This document shows positions 7,901 through 15,814 of a stretch of DNA of 22,436 nt, in pieces. Where the stretch lies: contig CAKUKP010000051.1 in the NCBI GenBank assembly GCA_934663625.1, forward strand, positions 1 to 22,436, written 5' to 3'. A program made the translations under genes and the position numbers. This DNA comes from an uncultured Clostridia bacterium. Lineage in GTDB: Bacteria > Bacillota > Clostridia > Christensenellales > Aristaeellaceae. The notes beneath the pieces are model-generated. The model was given only the letters and a program-made list of their open reading frames with translations. It was not told where the DNA came from and did no database searches. The stretch's first letter is position 1, and every line of letters starts with the position of its first letter.

Positions 7901-8502
7901 TATTTGATTCCGCGCGGGAAAAGTGCGATCGGGTGCGAAAAGAGCGGCACTATTTCACGGATGAAACCGAAGCGCTGGACGCGGCAAATGCGATTTCGGC
8001 GATTTTGTCCAATTCCAAGCCCTATCGCAGAATCGTAGAACTGCCCGCGCTGGAACAGAAGATCGATGCGGCGTATGCGCGCATCAGCGCGGCGCGGCGG
8101 GAGCGCGTTCAGGAAATTCTGGTTCAGGCGCGCGGCGATATTCATACGCTGGCAGCCGATGAACCCAGCCTGCGCGATGAAATCCGCAGGGCGGATGAAG
8201 AATTGGAGCGCCGCAAACAGGAAGCGCTGAATGCGGCGAGTCCCACGCTGCTGGATGCGAGCATCACGCAGATTTTAACCTATAAGGATGCGGAATGCCG
8301 CCGCATTGAAGCGATGATCGCCAATTTGCGGCGCGCGTCGGGCGATGATGCGCCCAAACTGCGCGTGCGCACCATTCGGCGGTATGATATCCTGCCGCAA
8401 AAACGGATTTCTTCCGAAGCGGAAATCGATGCCTATGTAGAACAGCTTCGGCGCGCGCTTACGGAAGCCCTACAGGGAAGCGATGCGATTCAATTGAACT
8501 GA
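4972..8502 (+). CDS. brxC: BREX protein BrxC, large P-loop ATPase
   Basis: This 1176-residue protein is the size expected for BrxC (about 1200 aa), the large ATPase of type 1 BREX. The N-terminus (KLQDMFLKSIDRSINGVIKV) is typical. Walker A is GFFGSGKS at residues 70-77 and Walker B is LVFLVDEIGQYIG near 250-260. The second half is rich in Lys, Glu and Arg and has coiled-coil-like stretches near 680-710 and 1030-1080. BrxC is thought to couple ATP hydrolysis to assembly of the defence complex with PglZ and PglX. ATG 4972 has GGGAG 8 bases upstream; an in-frame GTG at 4963 is less likely. A 474-base stretch of repeats separates it from pglX, an unusual break in this otherwise tight operon. Confidence 0.95.
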   Translation: MKLQDMFLKSIDRSINGVIKVMQTDDENRRQELEEYVITRELRKHFGVFYDHYEQSIEGSTDKIGVWISGFFGSGKSHFLKILSYLLANEVVGGKRAIDYFEDKFSYDPLRYAMMRRVAETPTEVILFNIDAKSPMGKDQDAILRVFTKVFYEHCGYYGDDLKVAAFERFLDHQGKLAAFQEAFLKINGESWRTAREAFAFWEDDVVEALRQTTDVSEQAARNWFNGTETAEISIDRLTREIAEYVDAKAPNFHLVFLVDEIGQYIGDNSGLMLNLQTVVEELGSRCMGKVWVIVTSQEDIDSVTHVKGNDFSKIQGRFNTRLSLSSASVDEVIKRRILAKNESAQALLQLMYRQNSSVMRNLFTFASGTVADLKGYSGEDEFVESYPFVPYQFKLLQDVLVQVRKHGSSGKHLSGGERSMLSAFQEAAQRVKLCDENCFVPFHYFYDTVHTFLDGAIRRVVDRADRAAQAGDGLKPQDVDVLKLLFLIRYVDGVAPNLENLSTLMISDVHADKITIRRALQESLDRLVHENYASRNGDMYMFLTDEEQDVNREIRALIIDQNDVVHMIGQAVFADLYAGKKFRYKNRYDFAFDPMVDDAIVGQSSSDIRLRLITLASGLREGEADAKLILQSRANNEAIVLLSTSGNYYQELEEVKRIEKYVKQRNISQLPESIRKIIQAKQAEAKEREKTATNLLKEAIVRGEFYIAGERVQIRCASVRETLDAALTRLVEDVYGKLGYVNSFVQSDADIQKILSDRAVQETISGVAPPNAMALEEIRQYLEIRGRQHMNVTMAEIQKRYQSAPYGWREIDIAALVAALMRGQKVQLIYGGAALTAMDRRTIDCLRKRGETEKTVVRQRVSAPDVLVKKARQLAAELFGAMDMRTDEEGLCGQLDTLLNEARQRNGNLIALYSDAAAYPGRQVVDDGKRALDDVLARRGDNVAFLDAFVKAEDALLDWAEDVREVEFFFKNQKKIFDSAREKCDRVRKERHYFTDETEALDAANAISAILSNSKPYRRIVELPALEQKIDAAYARISAARRERVQEILVQARGDIHTLAADEPSLRDEIRRADEELERRKQEALNAASPTLLDASITQILTYKDAECRRIEAMIANLRRASGDDAPKLRVRTIRRYDILPQKRISSEAEIDAYVEQLRRALTEALQGSDAIQLN

Positions 8503-8532
8503 GCAAATGCGATGCGCAGCGGCGGATGAGGT

Positions 8533-8561
8533 CGTTCCTTGGCTCTATCTGATTAGAGAAG
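8533..8561 (+). repeat. Degenerate half-copy of the dispersed stem-loop repeat
   Basis: CTTGGCTC followed by CTGAT and a G/A-rich run matches, with several changes, the first 30 bases of the 89-base repeat at 8573. It is probably the decayed remains of an additional copy. Confidence 0.4.
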
Positions 8562-8572
8562 CGTTCATACGC

Positions 8573-8661
8573 CGTTCTCTTGGCTCCACCTGATGGGGGA
8601 GCTGTCGGCGAAGCCGACTGAGGGAGAGAACCCCTACCGCAGAACCCGCTGTTATTCGATA
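8573..8661 (+). repeat. 89-base dispersed repeat, copy 1
   Basis: This segment recurs at 8846-8934 with 87 of 89 bases identical. It contains a small GC hairpin (TCGGC, GAA, GCCGA) inside larger inverted G/C-rich arms (GGGGGAG, CTCC). The style resembles repetitive extragenic palindromes that I associate with gut Clostridia. It is non-coding. Confidence 0.8.
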
Positions 8662-8667
8662 GGCGCG

Positions 8668-8716
8668 TTATCTCTCCTTCCGTCAAAACCTGCGGTTTTG
8701 CCACCTTCCTTTTAGC
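8668..8716 (-). repeat. Related stem-loop repeat in inverted orientation
   Basis: Read on the minus strand, this piece has the same plan as the 89-base repeat: GGAAGGTGG, then a hairpin (AAAACC, GCA, GGTTTT), then ACGGAAGGAGAGA. It seems to be a sister repeat lying between the two direct copies. Confidence 0.5.
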
Positions 8717-8809
8717 AGTCGCGTGCTGCTTGCAGCCCGCGACCAGCCGCCGCGAATCCTTTGGATTCGTTCGGCGCGCTGCCGAAACCCTGCACAGCAG
8801 GGTCTTCGG
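8717..8809. repeat. Cluster of short hairpins between the repeat copies
   Basis: Three successive inverted repeats are visible: GTCGCG with CGCGAC (8719-8742), CGAATCC with GGATTCG (8753-8769), and ACCCTG with CAGGGT inside CCGAA and TTCGG (8782-8809). The whole stretch 8503-8976 holds these repeats and no gene. It resembles a small non-autonomous repeat element or nested repeats inserted between brxC and pglX. Confidence 0.5.
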
Positions 8810-8845
8810 TGCGTATTATCAGAGGAAGGCAAGGTTACGGATGAT

Positions 8846-8934
8846 CGTTCTCTTGGCTCCACCTGATGGGGGAGCTGTCGGCGAAGCCGACTGAGGGAGA
8901 GAACCCCGATCGCAGAACCCGCTGTTATTCGATA
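8846..8934 (+). repeat. 89-base dispersed repeat, copy 2
   Basis: This is the direct copy of 8573-8661, offset by 273 bases, with two mismatches. It ends 42 bases before the pglX start. An in-frame GTG at 8866 lies inside this repeat, so it is not taken as the pglX start. Confidence 0.8.
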
Positions 8935-8976
8935 AACGCCCTGAAATTCACCATACCAACCGAGAGGAACATCACC

Positions 8977-11583
8977 ATGAACAAAAGCGATCTGAAGAAT
9001 TTTGCCATCAATGCCCGACTGGAGCTGCTCCAGCGGGTTTCCGACCGCGCGGCGCTCTACGGCGTGGATGAAAAGCGCGCGAAGGATAAATCCATTGCGC
9101 CCACGGGCACATTACACAAGCTGGACGGCACGGTGCTGACCGCATCAGAGGCGGAACGGCGCGATGCGCTGATCGCGCGCGTCTATCAGATCGGCTATCG
9201 TCCGGCGATGGAAGCGGCGGCGTACACCTGGTTCAATCGCTTCATCGCCGTGAAATACATGCAGGAACACGGCCTGCTGCCGGTGGCGCAGCGCGTGTTT
9301 CCGGATGCGGCGGGCGCGCAGCCGCAGATTCTGCGCGAAGCGCAGGATGTTTCGCTGGCGGGCGTGGATATGGCGCAGGTGATCGCCCTGCTGGATGCGA
9401 ACCGTACGGATGAACTGTATAAGCTGCTGCTGATCGCGCTGTGCAATGCGCTTTCCGCGCCGCTGCCGGGCATGTTTGAAGAAATCAGCCGTGCCGATGA
9501 ACTGCTGTTTCCGGACGCGCTGTTAAAGGCGGATTCCGTGCTGGGCGAAATGGCGAAGCTGGATGCGGATTGCTGGAGCGAAATTCAGGTCATCGGATGG
9601 TTGTATCAGTATTATAATACCCAGCTCAAGGATGAAACCTTCGAACTGCTCAAGAAGAATGTAAAGATCACAAAGGATCGCATCGGTGCGGCAACGCAGC
9701 TGTTCACGCCGGAATGGATCGTGAATTACATGGTGGAAAACAGCCTCGGCCGCCTGTGGCTGGAGGGACATCCCGATGCAAACCTGCGCATGCAATGGCG
9801 CTATTTCATGGATGAAGCGCCGCAATCGCCCGAAGTGGCGGCGCAGCTTGCCGAAATTCGCGCGCCCTATGCATCCATCCAGCCGGAACAGATCGCGGTG
9901 CTCGATCCGTGCATGGGATCAGGGCACATTCTGGTCTACGCCTTCGATGTGCTGATGCAGATTTATCGATCGCTGGGCTATACCGATCGGGATGCGGCGG
10001 CGAGCATCGTGGAAAACAACCTGTACGGCTTGGACATCGATGACCGCGCGGCGCAGCTTGCGTATTTCGCAGTGATGATGAAGGCGTGCGAATACGATCG
10101 CCGCTTCCTGCGAAGGGGCGTGCAGCCGCACGTCTGCGCCATTCAGGAATGCGCGGTGCTGCCCGCCGAAGCGCTTGCGGCGCTGGGTGCGGAGCGGTCG
10201 CTGGCGGAACGCCTGCTGAAAACCTTCGCCGATGCGAAGGAGTACGGCAGCCTTTTGCACGTAGATCTCACCATGGCGGAACTGGAACACCTGTCCGCAC
10301 GCCTTGCGGAGCGGGAAACCGCCGCGCACGATAATCTGCTTTCCATCGCCGATAGCGCACAGGCGATAACCGTTCTGAAGCCGCTGGTAAAGCAGGCAAT
10401 GATTCTTGCCAAAAAGTATGATGCGGTGATTACTAACCCGCCATATATGGGCGCAAGCGGCATGAATGAAAAGCTCTCGCGTTTCGTCAAGGAAAACTAT
10501 CCGGACAGCAAGAGTGATCTGTTTTCCTGTTTTATTGAATGGGGATTAAAACAGATAAAAGAAAACGGTTTTACGTCCATGATTACAATGGAAAGCTGGA
10601 TGTTCCTTTCCAGCTTTGAGAAGTTGCGCTCTGCTTTGCTCAAAACAACTAGCATTGTAACAATGGTACACATGCCATATTTAGGAAAAGGCGGCACTAG
10701 CCTTGGTATCAATTTTGGTACGGCGGCTACAGTTTTGCAGAAAAACCATATAAACAACTATGTGGCTTCGTTTGACAGGATAAGCTATTACGAAACGGAT
10801 GATGAAGGTGTTCCGTTTGCTTTTCCTGTAGAAAATGATTATTACAGGCATACCAATACGGACAACTTCTCAAAAATCCCCGGCGCGCCGGTAGCGTATT
10901 GTTTTACTGAAAAAGTATTCAATATATATGCTGATTCGAAATCGCTGAATGAGTACGCAATTACAAGGCTTGGCATGACAACGGCGGACAACGATAGATT
11001 TGTTCGTATATGGTATGAAGTATCTATATTGAAAAACATGTTTGCTGCTGATAGTGCTACAACGTTCTCAGCTTCAGGAAAGAAATGGGTTCCTTACAAT
11101 AAAGGTGGGAAATTCCGAAAATGGTATGGAAATCTAGACTATGTAGTTAATTGGAGTAATGACGGATATGAGATTAAGCACTTTTCTGATGAGAAGGGAC
11201 GAATCCGTTCAACAGTTCCAAACACAGAGTATTATTTTAAGGAATGTGCTACTTGGTCAAAAGTTTCTTCAGGATCGATCGCTTTTCGCTATCGTCCAGT
11301 AGGATCAATATTCGATGTTGCAGGGGCATGCTTATTCTCAGATAGAGAACTGCTTCCACTTTTAGCGTTTTGTAATTCAAAAGTGGTTGTATATATACTG
11401 AGTGTTTTATCACCAACGATGAACTTTGAAGGAAGTCATATTTCATCGCTTCCGATTGTTTTATTAGACTCAGAAAATGCCAGTGTTGTTGATAGAAAGG
11501 TGAATGAGTGTATAGAACTTTCACAAGATGATTGGGATTCTTTCGAAACAAGCTGGGATTTCAAGAAACATTCGATGATTTGA
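8977..11583 (+). CDS. pglX: PglX, N-terminal part: BREX adenine methyltransferase and specificity region (split gene)
   Basis: This 868-residue protein is the methyltransferase part of PglX, which marks host DNA with N6-methyladenine so that BREX ignores it. The N-terminus (MNKSDLKNFAINARLELL) is typical of PglX. The SAM-binding motif DPCMGSGH is at 310-317 and the catalytic NPPY at 487-490. The rest is the target-recognition region, ending in the family's SQDDWDSFETSWDF segment. The frame stops there with TGA, although PglX proteins are usually about 1200 aa. The missing C-terminal part is a separate gene at 12195. ATG 8977 has GAGAGGA 8 bases upstream. Base composition changes inside the gene just after NPPY: 58% GC in a sample at 9781-9840 and 39% over 11161-11400. 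This suggests the recognition region was replaced by transfer. Confidence 0.92.
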   Translation: MNKSDLKNFAINARLELLQRVSDRAALYGVDEKRAKDKSIAPTGTLHKLDGTVLTASEAERRDALIARVYQIGYRPAMEAAAYTWFNRFIAVKYMQEHGLLPVAQRVFPDAAGAQPQILREAQDVSLAGVDMAQVIALLDANRTDELYKLLLIALCNALSAPLPGMFEEISRADELLFPDALLKADSVLGEMAKLDADCWSEIQVIGWLYQYYNTQLKDETFELLKKNVKITKDRIGAATQLFTPEWIVNYMVENSLGRLWLEGHPDANLRMQWRYFMDEAPQSPEVAAQLAEIRAPYASIQPEQIAVLDPCMGSGHILVYAFDVLMQIYRSLGYTDRDAAASIVENNLYGLDIDDRAAQLAYFAVMMKACEYDRRFLRRGVQPHVCAIQECAVLPAEALAALGAERSLAERLLKTFADAKEYGSLLHVDLTMAELEHLSARLAERETAAHDNLLSIADSAQAITVLKPLVKQAMILAKKYDAVITNPPYMGASGMNEKLSRFVKENYPDSKSDLFSCFIEWGLKQIKENGFTSMITMESWMFLSSFEKLRSALLKTTSIVTMVHMPYLGKGGTSLGINFGTAATVLQKNHINNYVASFDRISYYETDDEGVPFAFPVENDYYRHTNTDNFSKIPGAPVAYCFTEKVFNIYADSKSLNEYAITRLGMTTADNDRFVRIWYEVSILKNMFAADSATTFSASGKKWVPYNKGGKFRKWYGNLDYVVNWSNDGYEIKHFSDEKGRIRSTVPNTEYYFKECATWSKVSSGSIAFRYRPVGSIFDVAGACLFSDRELLPLLAFCNSKVVVYILSVLSPTMNFEGSHISSLPIVLLDSENASVVDRKVNECIELSQDDWDSFETSWDFKKHSMI

Positions 11584-11593
11584 GGTGAATACA

Positions 11594-12190
11594 GTGGAAG
11601 CAATTGTACAGGATTTTCATAAAGCAATTTATAATATCGGCTTGCCTAAAGAGCAGGAAGCGGCGATTTGGGATTTTTATGTGACGCATGCAATCGCATC
11701 TTCCGCATCGCAAAAAAGATCGGCAAGGGATTATGGGCTTTCACAGCTTCCATGGGAAGAAATGAAAAAAGTTGCTGGCTTACGAAAAGATAATGTGAAG
11801 ATTCTGCTGGCAAATTCCATTAATGATACGCTGAAGAAATACGACCTTATAGTTATTGAAAGCGAAGGAGGGCGAAAAACGTCAAAAGCTATTGACATAG
11901 ATTTGTTGCGAATAGTATGTACAACGCCATATAAAATAGCAGACGAAAATCCTCCTGAAGCCAAAGCAGGAGAGGCTGAAAGTGTCTTGACTCATATCCG
12001 AAATTCTTTTGCACATGGCATGACATACTTCTTTGATAATGGAAATGTGATGTTTGAAGATAAGAATTCCGGTGGTCAGATTACAGCGCGAATGATATTA
12101 AGAAAGCAAACGCTGCTTGATTGGATAGGATTAATAGATAAGGAAAATAGATATTATGTATTGCATGATACAGATACGGAAGGAGAGTAA
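11594..12190 (+). CDS. HEPN-like protein inserted between the two parts of pglX
   Basis: This 198-residue protein has the HEPN signature R-x4-H as HIRNSFAHG, with Arg136 and His141. The context resembles small HEPN families of the pEK499-p136 type. Many HEPN proteins are metal-independent RNases in toxin-antitoxin and phage-abort systems; others only bind nucleotides or proteins, so RNase activity is an inference. GTG 11594 is chosen because GAGGTG sits 5-6 bases upstream and overlaps the pglX stop, the same arrangement as at brxB; GTG 11585 would fall inside that ribosome site. The gene is AT-rich (33% GC in a sample at 11881-11940), like the adjoining end of pglX and unlike the gene after it. 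The C-terminal PglX gene starts 4 bases later. No nucleotidyltransferase (MNT) antitoxin is seen. Confidence 0.75.
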   Translation: MEAIVQDFHKAIYNIGLPKEQEAAIWDFYVTHAIASSASQKRSARDYGLSQLPWEEMKKVAGLRKDNVKILLANSINDTLKKYDLIVIESEGGRKTSKAIDIDLLRIVCTTPYKIADENPPEAKAGEAESVLTHIRNSFAHGMTYFFDNGNVMFEDKNSGGQITARMILRKQTLLDWIGLIDKENRYYVLHDTDTEGE

Positions 12191-12194
12191 TCAC

Positions 12195-13184
12195 ATGTCC
12201 CACCTGATTTCCGACAAATACCGCGCCGTTCAACAGGAATACCTCGATCGTTTTAACCGTCTGCGGGCGAACGAGGAGGAATTGAACCGCATTTTCATTG
12301 ATATTTACGGCTTGCAGGGCGAACTTACGCCCGAGGTCGCCGAAAAGGATGTGACCGTGTACCGCATCATCGACCAGCCGAACGACGAGCAGCGCAAGAT
12401 GGCGTATGTGCTTTCCATGCGCGATGAAATCGTCAGCCTGATTTCATACATCGTGGGCTGTATGCTGGGGCGCTATTCGCCCTATGTGGATGGGCTGCTG
12501 TTCGCCGGCGGCGAATGGGATTATGATGCGATCTGCGCGCGCATTGCAGATGGCGCGCGCAGCTGCGAATTTTACGATGCTTCGCAGGATCTTTTTCTGC
12601 CCGACCGCGATGCCATCGTACCGATTACCGATGATGAATATTTCGCCGATGATGCGGTGGCGCGCACGGCGGAATTTGTAAAAAAGGTCTATGGCGCGGA
12701 AACGCTGGAGGAAAACCTGCGGTTCCTCGCGGATGCGCTGGGCAATCGGGGCGATTCGCCGCGCGAAGCGCTGCGCAATTATTACCTGAATGATTTCTAT
12801 AAGGATCACCTGAAAACCTATCAGAAGCGGCCGATCTATTGGCAGTTCGATTCCGGCAAGCAGAACGGCTTCAAGGCGCTGGTGTATCTGCACCGCTACG
12901 ATCGCGATACCGTGGCGCGCGTGCGCACGGATTACGTGCATGAAATTCAGGAACGCCTGCGCACGCAGCTGCAGGACGCGCGCAAGACCGCCGAAACCGG
13001 CGATGGCAGAATGCGCATGAACGCGGCAAAGCGCGCGCAGAAGCTGGAAAAGCAGCTGAACGAGGTGAACAAATACGAAGAAATCGTACACCACTACGCG
13101 GATATGCGCCTGCCGATCGATCTGGACGACGGCGTAAAAGTGAACTACAGCAAGCTCGCCGAGCTGCTGACGAAGATCAAGTAA
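12195..13184 (+). CDS. PglX, C-terminal part (detached domain)
   Basis: This 329-residue protein matches the C-terminal third of PglX rather than an independent family. It begins with the linker-like RFNRLRANEEELNRIFIDIY, continues with LTPEVAEKDVTVYRI, ISYIVGCMLGRYS, GLLFAGGEWDYD and ITDDEYFADD, and includes FYKDHLKTYQKRPIYWQFD near residue 205. These segments normally follow the target-recognition region in one chain. Together with the 868-residue part the total is 1197 aa, a normal PglX length. It has its own ribosome site (GAAGGAGAG, about 7 bases before ATG 12195), so it should be made as a separate subunit and presumably joins the N-terminal part. GC content returns to the local level exactly here. 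It is intact with normal codon use, which argues against simple decay. Confidence 0.88.
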   Translation: MSHLISDKYRAVQQEYLDRFNRLRANEEELNRIFIDIYGLQGELTPEVAEKDVTVYRIIDQPNDEQRKMAYVLSMRDEIVSLISYIVGCMLGRYSPYVDGLLFAGGEWDYDAICARIADGARSCEFYDASQDLFLPDRDAIVPITDDEYFADDAVARTAEFVKKVYGAETLEENLRFLADALGNRGDSPREALRNYYLNDFYKDHLKTYQKRPIYWQFDSGKQNGFKALVYLHRYDRDTVARVRTDYVHEIQERLRTQLQDARKTAETGDGRMRMNAAKRAQKLEKQLNEVNKYEEIVHHYADMRLPIDLDDGVKVNYSKLAELLTKIK

Positions 13185-13246
13185 AAGCGCTTTGTGCCGC
13201 TGGGTTCGGCGGATGAAGAAAACAATAAAGCAGAGGACGATATACA

Positions 13247-15760
13247 TTGAAAGATACACTGAATGCGCGGTTTCGCGCGCCGCTGAAGGATTATTACCGG
13301 CGCAGGATCATCGTCTGGCGGGATGAGGCGGGCGAATTTGCCGAAACCGTTGCCGGAATGCAATTGGATAACGCGCGGATTCTAACCATGAAAAGCGATG
13401 CGATGTTTGAACTGCGCCGTCAGATCGAAGTAGATCATGCAGGTGAAAACCTGCTGATCTACTGTCCGATGGCTTTTGAAAAGCCGCAGGACAATTGGCT
13501 GTTGGACGTCTTTTTGTACAGCGAGGAATTCCGCGCGGACTATTGGTCGCTGGTGTTTGAAGAAATGAACATCGAAAATACGCGGTCCGTGCGCGAATAT
13601 GCAAAATCCGTCGCGGCGTTCTTCGCCAGCAGGGAACGCCGCGCCCGCCTGCGCGCGCTTCGGGGGAAATATGCCGATGCGCGCGAGCTGCGCACGGGCG
13701 TGCTTTGCGCGCTCTGCGGCGCGAAGGAATATGGATTTGCGCAGGCGCTGCGCGCCGTGCTGATGCGCGGCGAAACGGAAAACGCGGCGTTGAACGCCAT
13801 GGCGAAATTCTGTGGGGAGGACGCCTTCTGGCAGGCGTGCGCGGAGGAATACGGCTATACCGGCGCGCCGGAGCCAATTTATCTGGCGTGCTATCTGCTG
13901 GCGACGGCGGCGCGCAACGGCGCGGAGGACGCCGCGCTGCCGGGGTTGCCAGCCGATCCAGCGTACACGCTGAAGGCGTATGGATTTTTCGTGGATTGGC
14001 TGCGCGTCGATCGCGATGGGCTGGCGGCGCTGTGCCAGTTGGTCGAGGAACGCTTCGGCGTGGAAAAGCTGCTCCGGCGGCTGAACCGCGAAGCGCTTTT
14101 GCACATGGGCGTATTCCCCGCGGCGGATCGGCTGTTATTGGAAGCGGCGCTGACGGCGTTTGCCGAAAACCGGCTCAATCTGGAGGAGGCGCAGGCGATG
14201 CTGCGCGCGCGGAGCGATTCCGCGTGGGCGGCGGATTATGCGCCGTATGCCGATGCGGTGCGCGCGCTGATCGATATGCAGCGCTTCAGCATCGCGCGCA
14301 CGGGCGGTTTTTATTATACATCGCTGAAGGAACTTTGGATCGCGTATGGGCGCGAACTGTATCGGATGGATCAAACCTATCGCGCCCTCTGCGATGCGTA
14401 TGATCGGGCGATCGCGCTGGGCGTGATGGCGCTGGAGGATGCGCTGAAAGCCGCATCGGATGTGGCGGAACGCCTGTACAAGAATGGTTTCCTCGGCGAA
14501 CTGAACCGGACGTGGACGCATTTGTTCGAAGAACAGGGGCTGGATGCGCTATCTGGCGTGGCGCGGCAGCAGGATTTCTACCGGCAGAACGTCGCCGCGG
14601 CGGAAAACCGTGTTTTCGTGATCATTTCGGATGGCATGCGCTATGAAGTCGCGCGGGAACTTGCCGATCGAATGAATGGAAAGCTCAACGGCAATACCGA
14701 TTGCACGGGCATGATCGGGCTTTTGCCCGGCGTTACGCCGGTGGGAATGGCGGCGCTGCTGCCCCATCGGAAGCTGGAGATGGATGATGGGCTGAAAATC
14801 CGCTGCGACGGCATGAATACGGATGCGCCCAACCGCGAAAATGTGCTTCGCGCGGCATGTGCGGAAAGCGTCGCGGTGGATTACGCCGAATTCCGCCGGT
14901 GCAGCAAGGCGCAGCGCGGCGAATTGGTGAAGGGCAAGAAGGTCGTTTATATCTATCATGACGCCATCGATCGCGTGGGCGAGGGCGATGGAAACGTATT
15001 TCAGGCGTGCGAAACGGCGATTCAGGAATTGATGCAGATTACGCGCATCCTGACGAGTGAATTGAACGCTGCCAATGTTTGGATCGTCGCGGATCACGGA
15101 TTTCTATATACGCGATCGCCGATGGAGGAATATGAAAAGACCGGCAAGGAAATTCTGGACGGCGAAATTCTGGAATATAAGCGCCGGTACGCCATCGTTC
15201 GCGGCGGCGCGCAAGCCGTTTCCATTCCGCTGCATGAATTCGGACGGCAGGATTTAACGGCGGTGTTCCCGCGGGGCTGTATGCGGTTTCGAATGCAGGG
15301 CGGCGGCGCGGGCTATATGCACGGCGGGATTGCATTGCAGGAAATGATGGTTCCGCTGATCCGCTATCAGAATCGAAGGGCGGGGCAGAAGGGATTTACG
15401 GCGATTGCCAAGGCGGAAATCGAATTGCTGGGCGCAAATCGAAAGATCAGCAACAATCTGTTTACGCTGAATTTCTATCAAAAGCAGCCCTGCGGCGGAA
15501 AGCTTCAGCCGCGCACGGTGATCGCGCGATTTGAGGATGCGGCCGGCGGCGCGGTCAGCGATGAACACCGGATTATCTGCGATCTGACCGCGCAGGAAAA
15601 TGATCAGCGGGTGATTCGAACAACATTCCGCCTGCTGGGCAGCGGCTACGATCGCAATGCGATTTACGATCTGGTGCTGCGGGACGCGGATGATCAGAGT
15701 GAAATCATGCGCGAGGCGTTCACCATTGATATCGTGTTCGGTCTGGATTTCGATTTCTAA
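13247..15760 (+). CDS. pglZ: BREX protein PglZ, alkaline-phosphatase-like
   Basis: This 837-residue protein is PglZ, a core protein of all BREX types with an alkaline-phosphatase superfamily domain. The N-terminal RRIIVWRDEAGEF is typical. The metal-binding regions VFVIISDGMRYE (about 456-467) and VADHGFLYT (about 614-622) are present. PglZ domains are also linked to nuclease or signalling functions in other defence systems; in BREX it is needed for both methylation and defence. The start is TTG 13247, with AGAGGA 9 bases upstream; no ATG or GTG nearby gives the family N-terminus. It follows the detached PglX part by 62 bases and precedes brxL by 54 bases, the usual type 1 order. Confidence 0.94.
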   Translation: MKDTLNARFRAPLKDYYRRRIIVWRDEAGEFAETVAGMQLDNARILTMKSDAMFELRRQIEVDHAGENLLIYCPMAFEKPQDNWLLDVFLYSEEFRADYWSLVFEEMNIENTRSVREYAKSVAAFFASRERRARLRALRGKYADARELRTGVLCALCGAKEYGFAQALRAVLMRGETENAALNAMAKFCGEDAFWQACAEEYGYTGAPEPIYLACYLLATAARNGAEDAALPGLPADPAYTLKAYGFFVDWLRVDRDGLAALCQLVEERFGVEKLLRRLNREALLHMGVFPAADRLLLEAALTAFAENRLNLEEAQAMLRARSDSAWAADYAPYADAVRALIDMQRFSIARTGGFYYTSLKELWIAYGRELYRMDQTYRALCDAYDRAIALGVMALEDALKAASDVAERLYKNGFLGELNRTWTHLFEEQGLDALSGVARQQDFYRQNVAAAENRVFVIISDGMRYEVARELADRMNGKLNGNTDCTGMIGLLPGVTPVGMAALLPHRKLEMDDGLKIRCDGMNTDAPNRENVLRAACAESVAVDYAEFRRCSKAQRGELVKGKKVVYIYHDAIDRVGEGDGNVFQACETAIQELMQITRILTSELNAANVWIVADHGFLYTRSPMEEYEKTGKEILDGEILEYKRRYAIVRGGAQAVSIPLHEFGRQDLTAVFPRGCMRFRMQGGGAGYMHGGIALQEMMVPLIRYQNRRAGQKGFTAIAKAEIELLGANRKISNNLFTLNFYQKQPCGGKLQPRTVIARFEDAAGGAVSDEHRIICDLTAQENDQRVIRTTFRLLGSGYDRNAIYDLVLRDADDQSEIMREAFTIDIVFGLDFDF

Positions 15761-15814
15761 GGTGGATATCTTGAAGCGGAAGACCAAAACTTTATTTATA
15801 CCGGAGGAAACACA

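Noticed and set aside
8573..8934. CRISPR array
   Set aside because: Only two full direct repeats of 89 bases exist, with a structured 184-base gap and no regular spacers; no cas genes are present.
8866..8976. N-terminal extension of pglX from GTG 8866
   Set aside because: It lies in a dispersed repeat, lacks a ribosome site and adds residues foreign to PglX; ATG 8977 has a good ribosome site and the family N-terminus.
11584..12194. PglX interruption as an insertion sequence or intein
   Set aside because: The intervening gene has no transposase or intein motifs, no terminal inverted repeats or target duplication were seen, and both PglX parts have their own translation signals.
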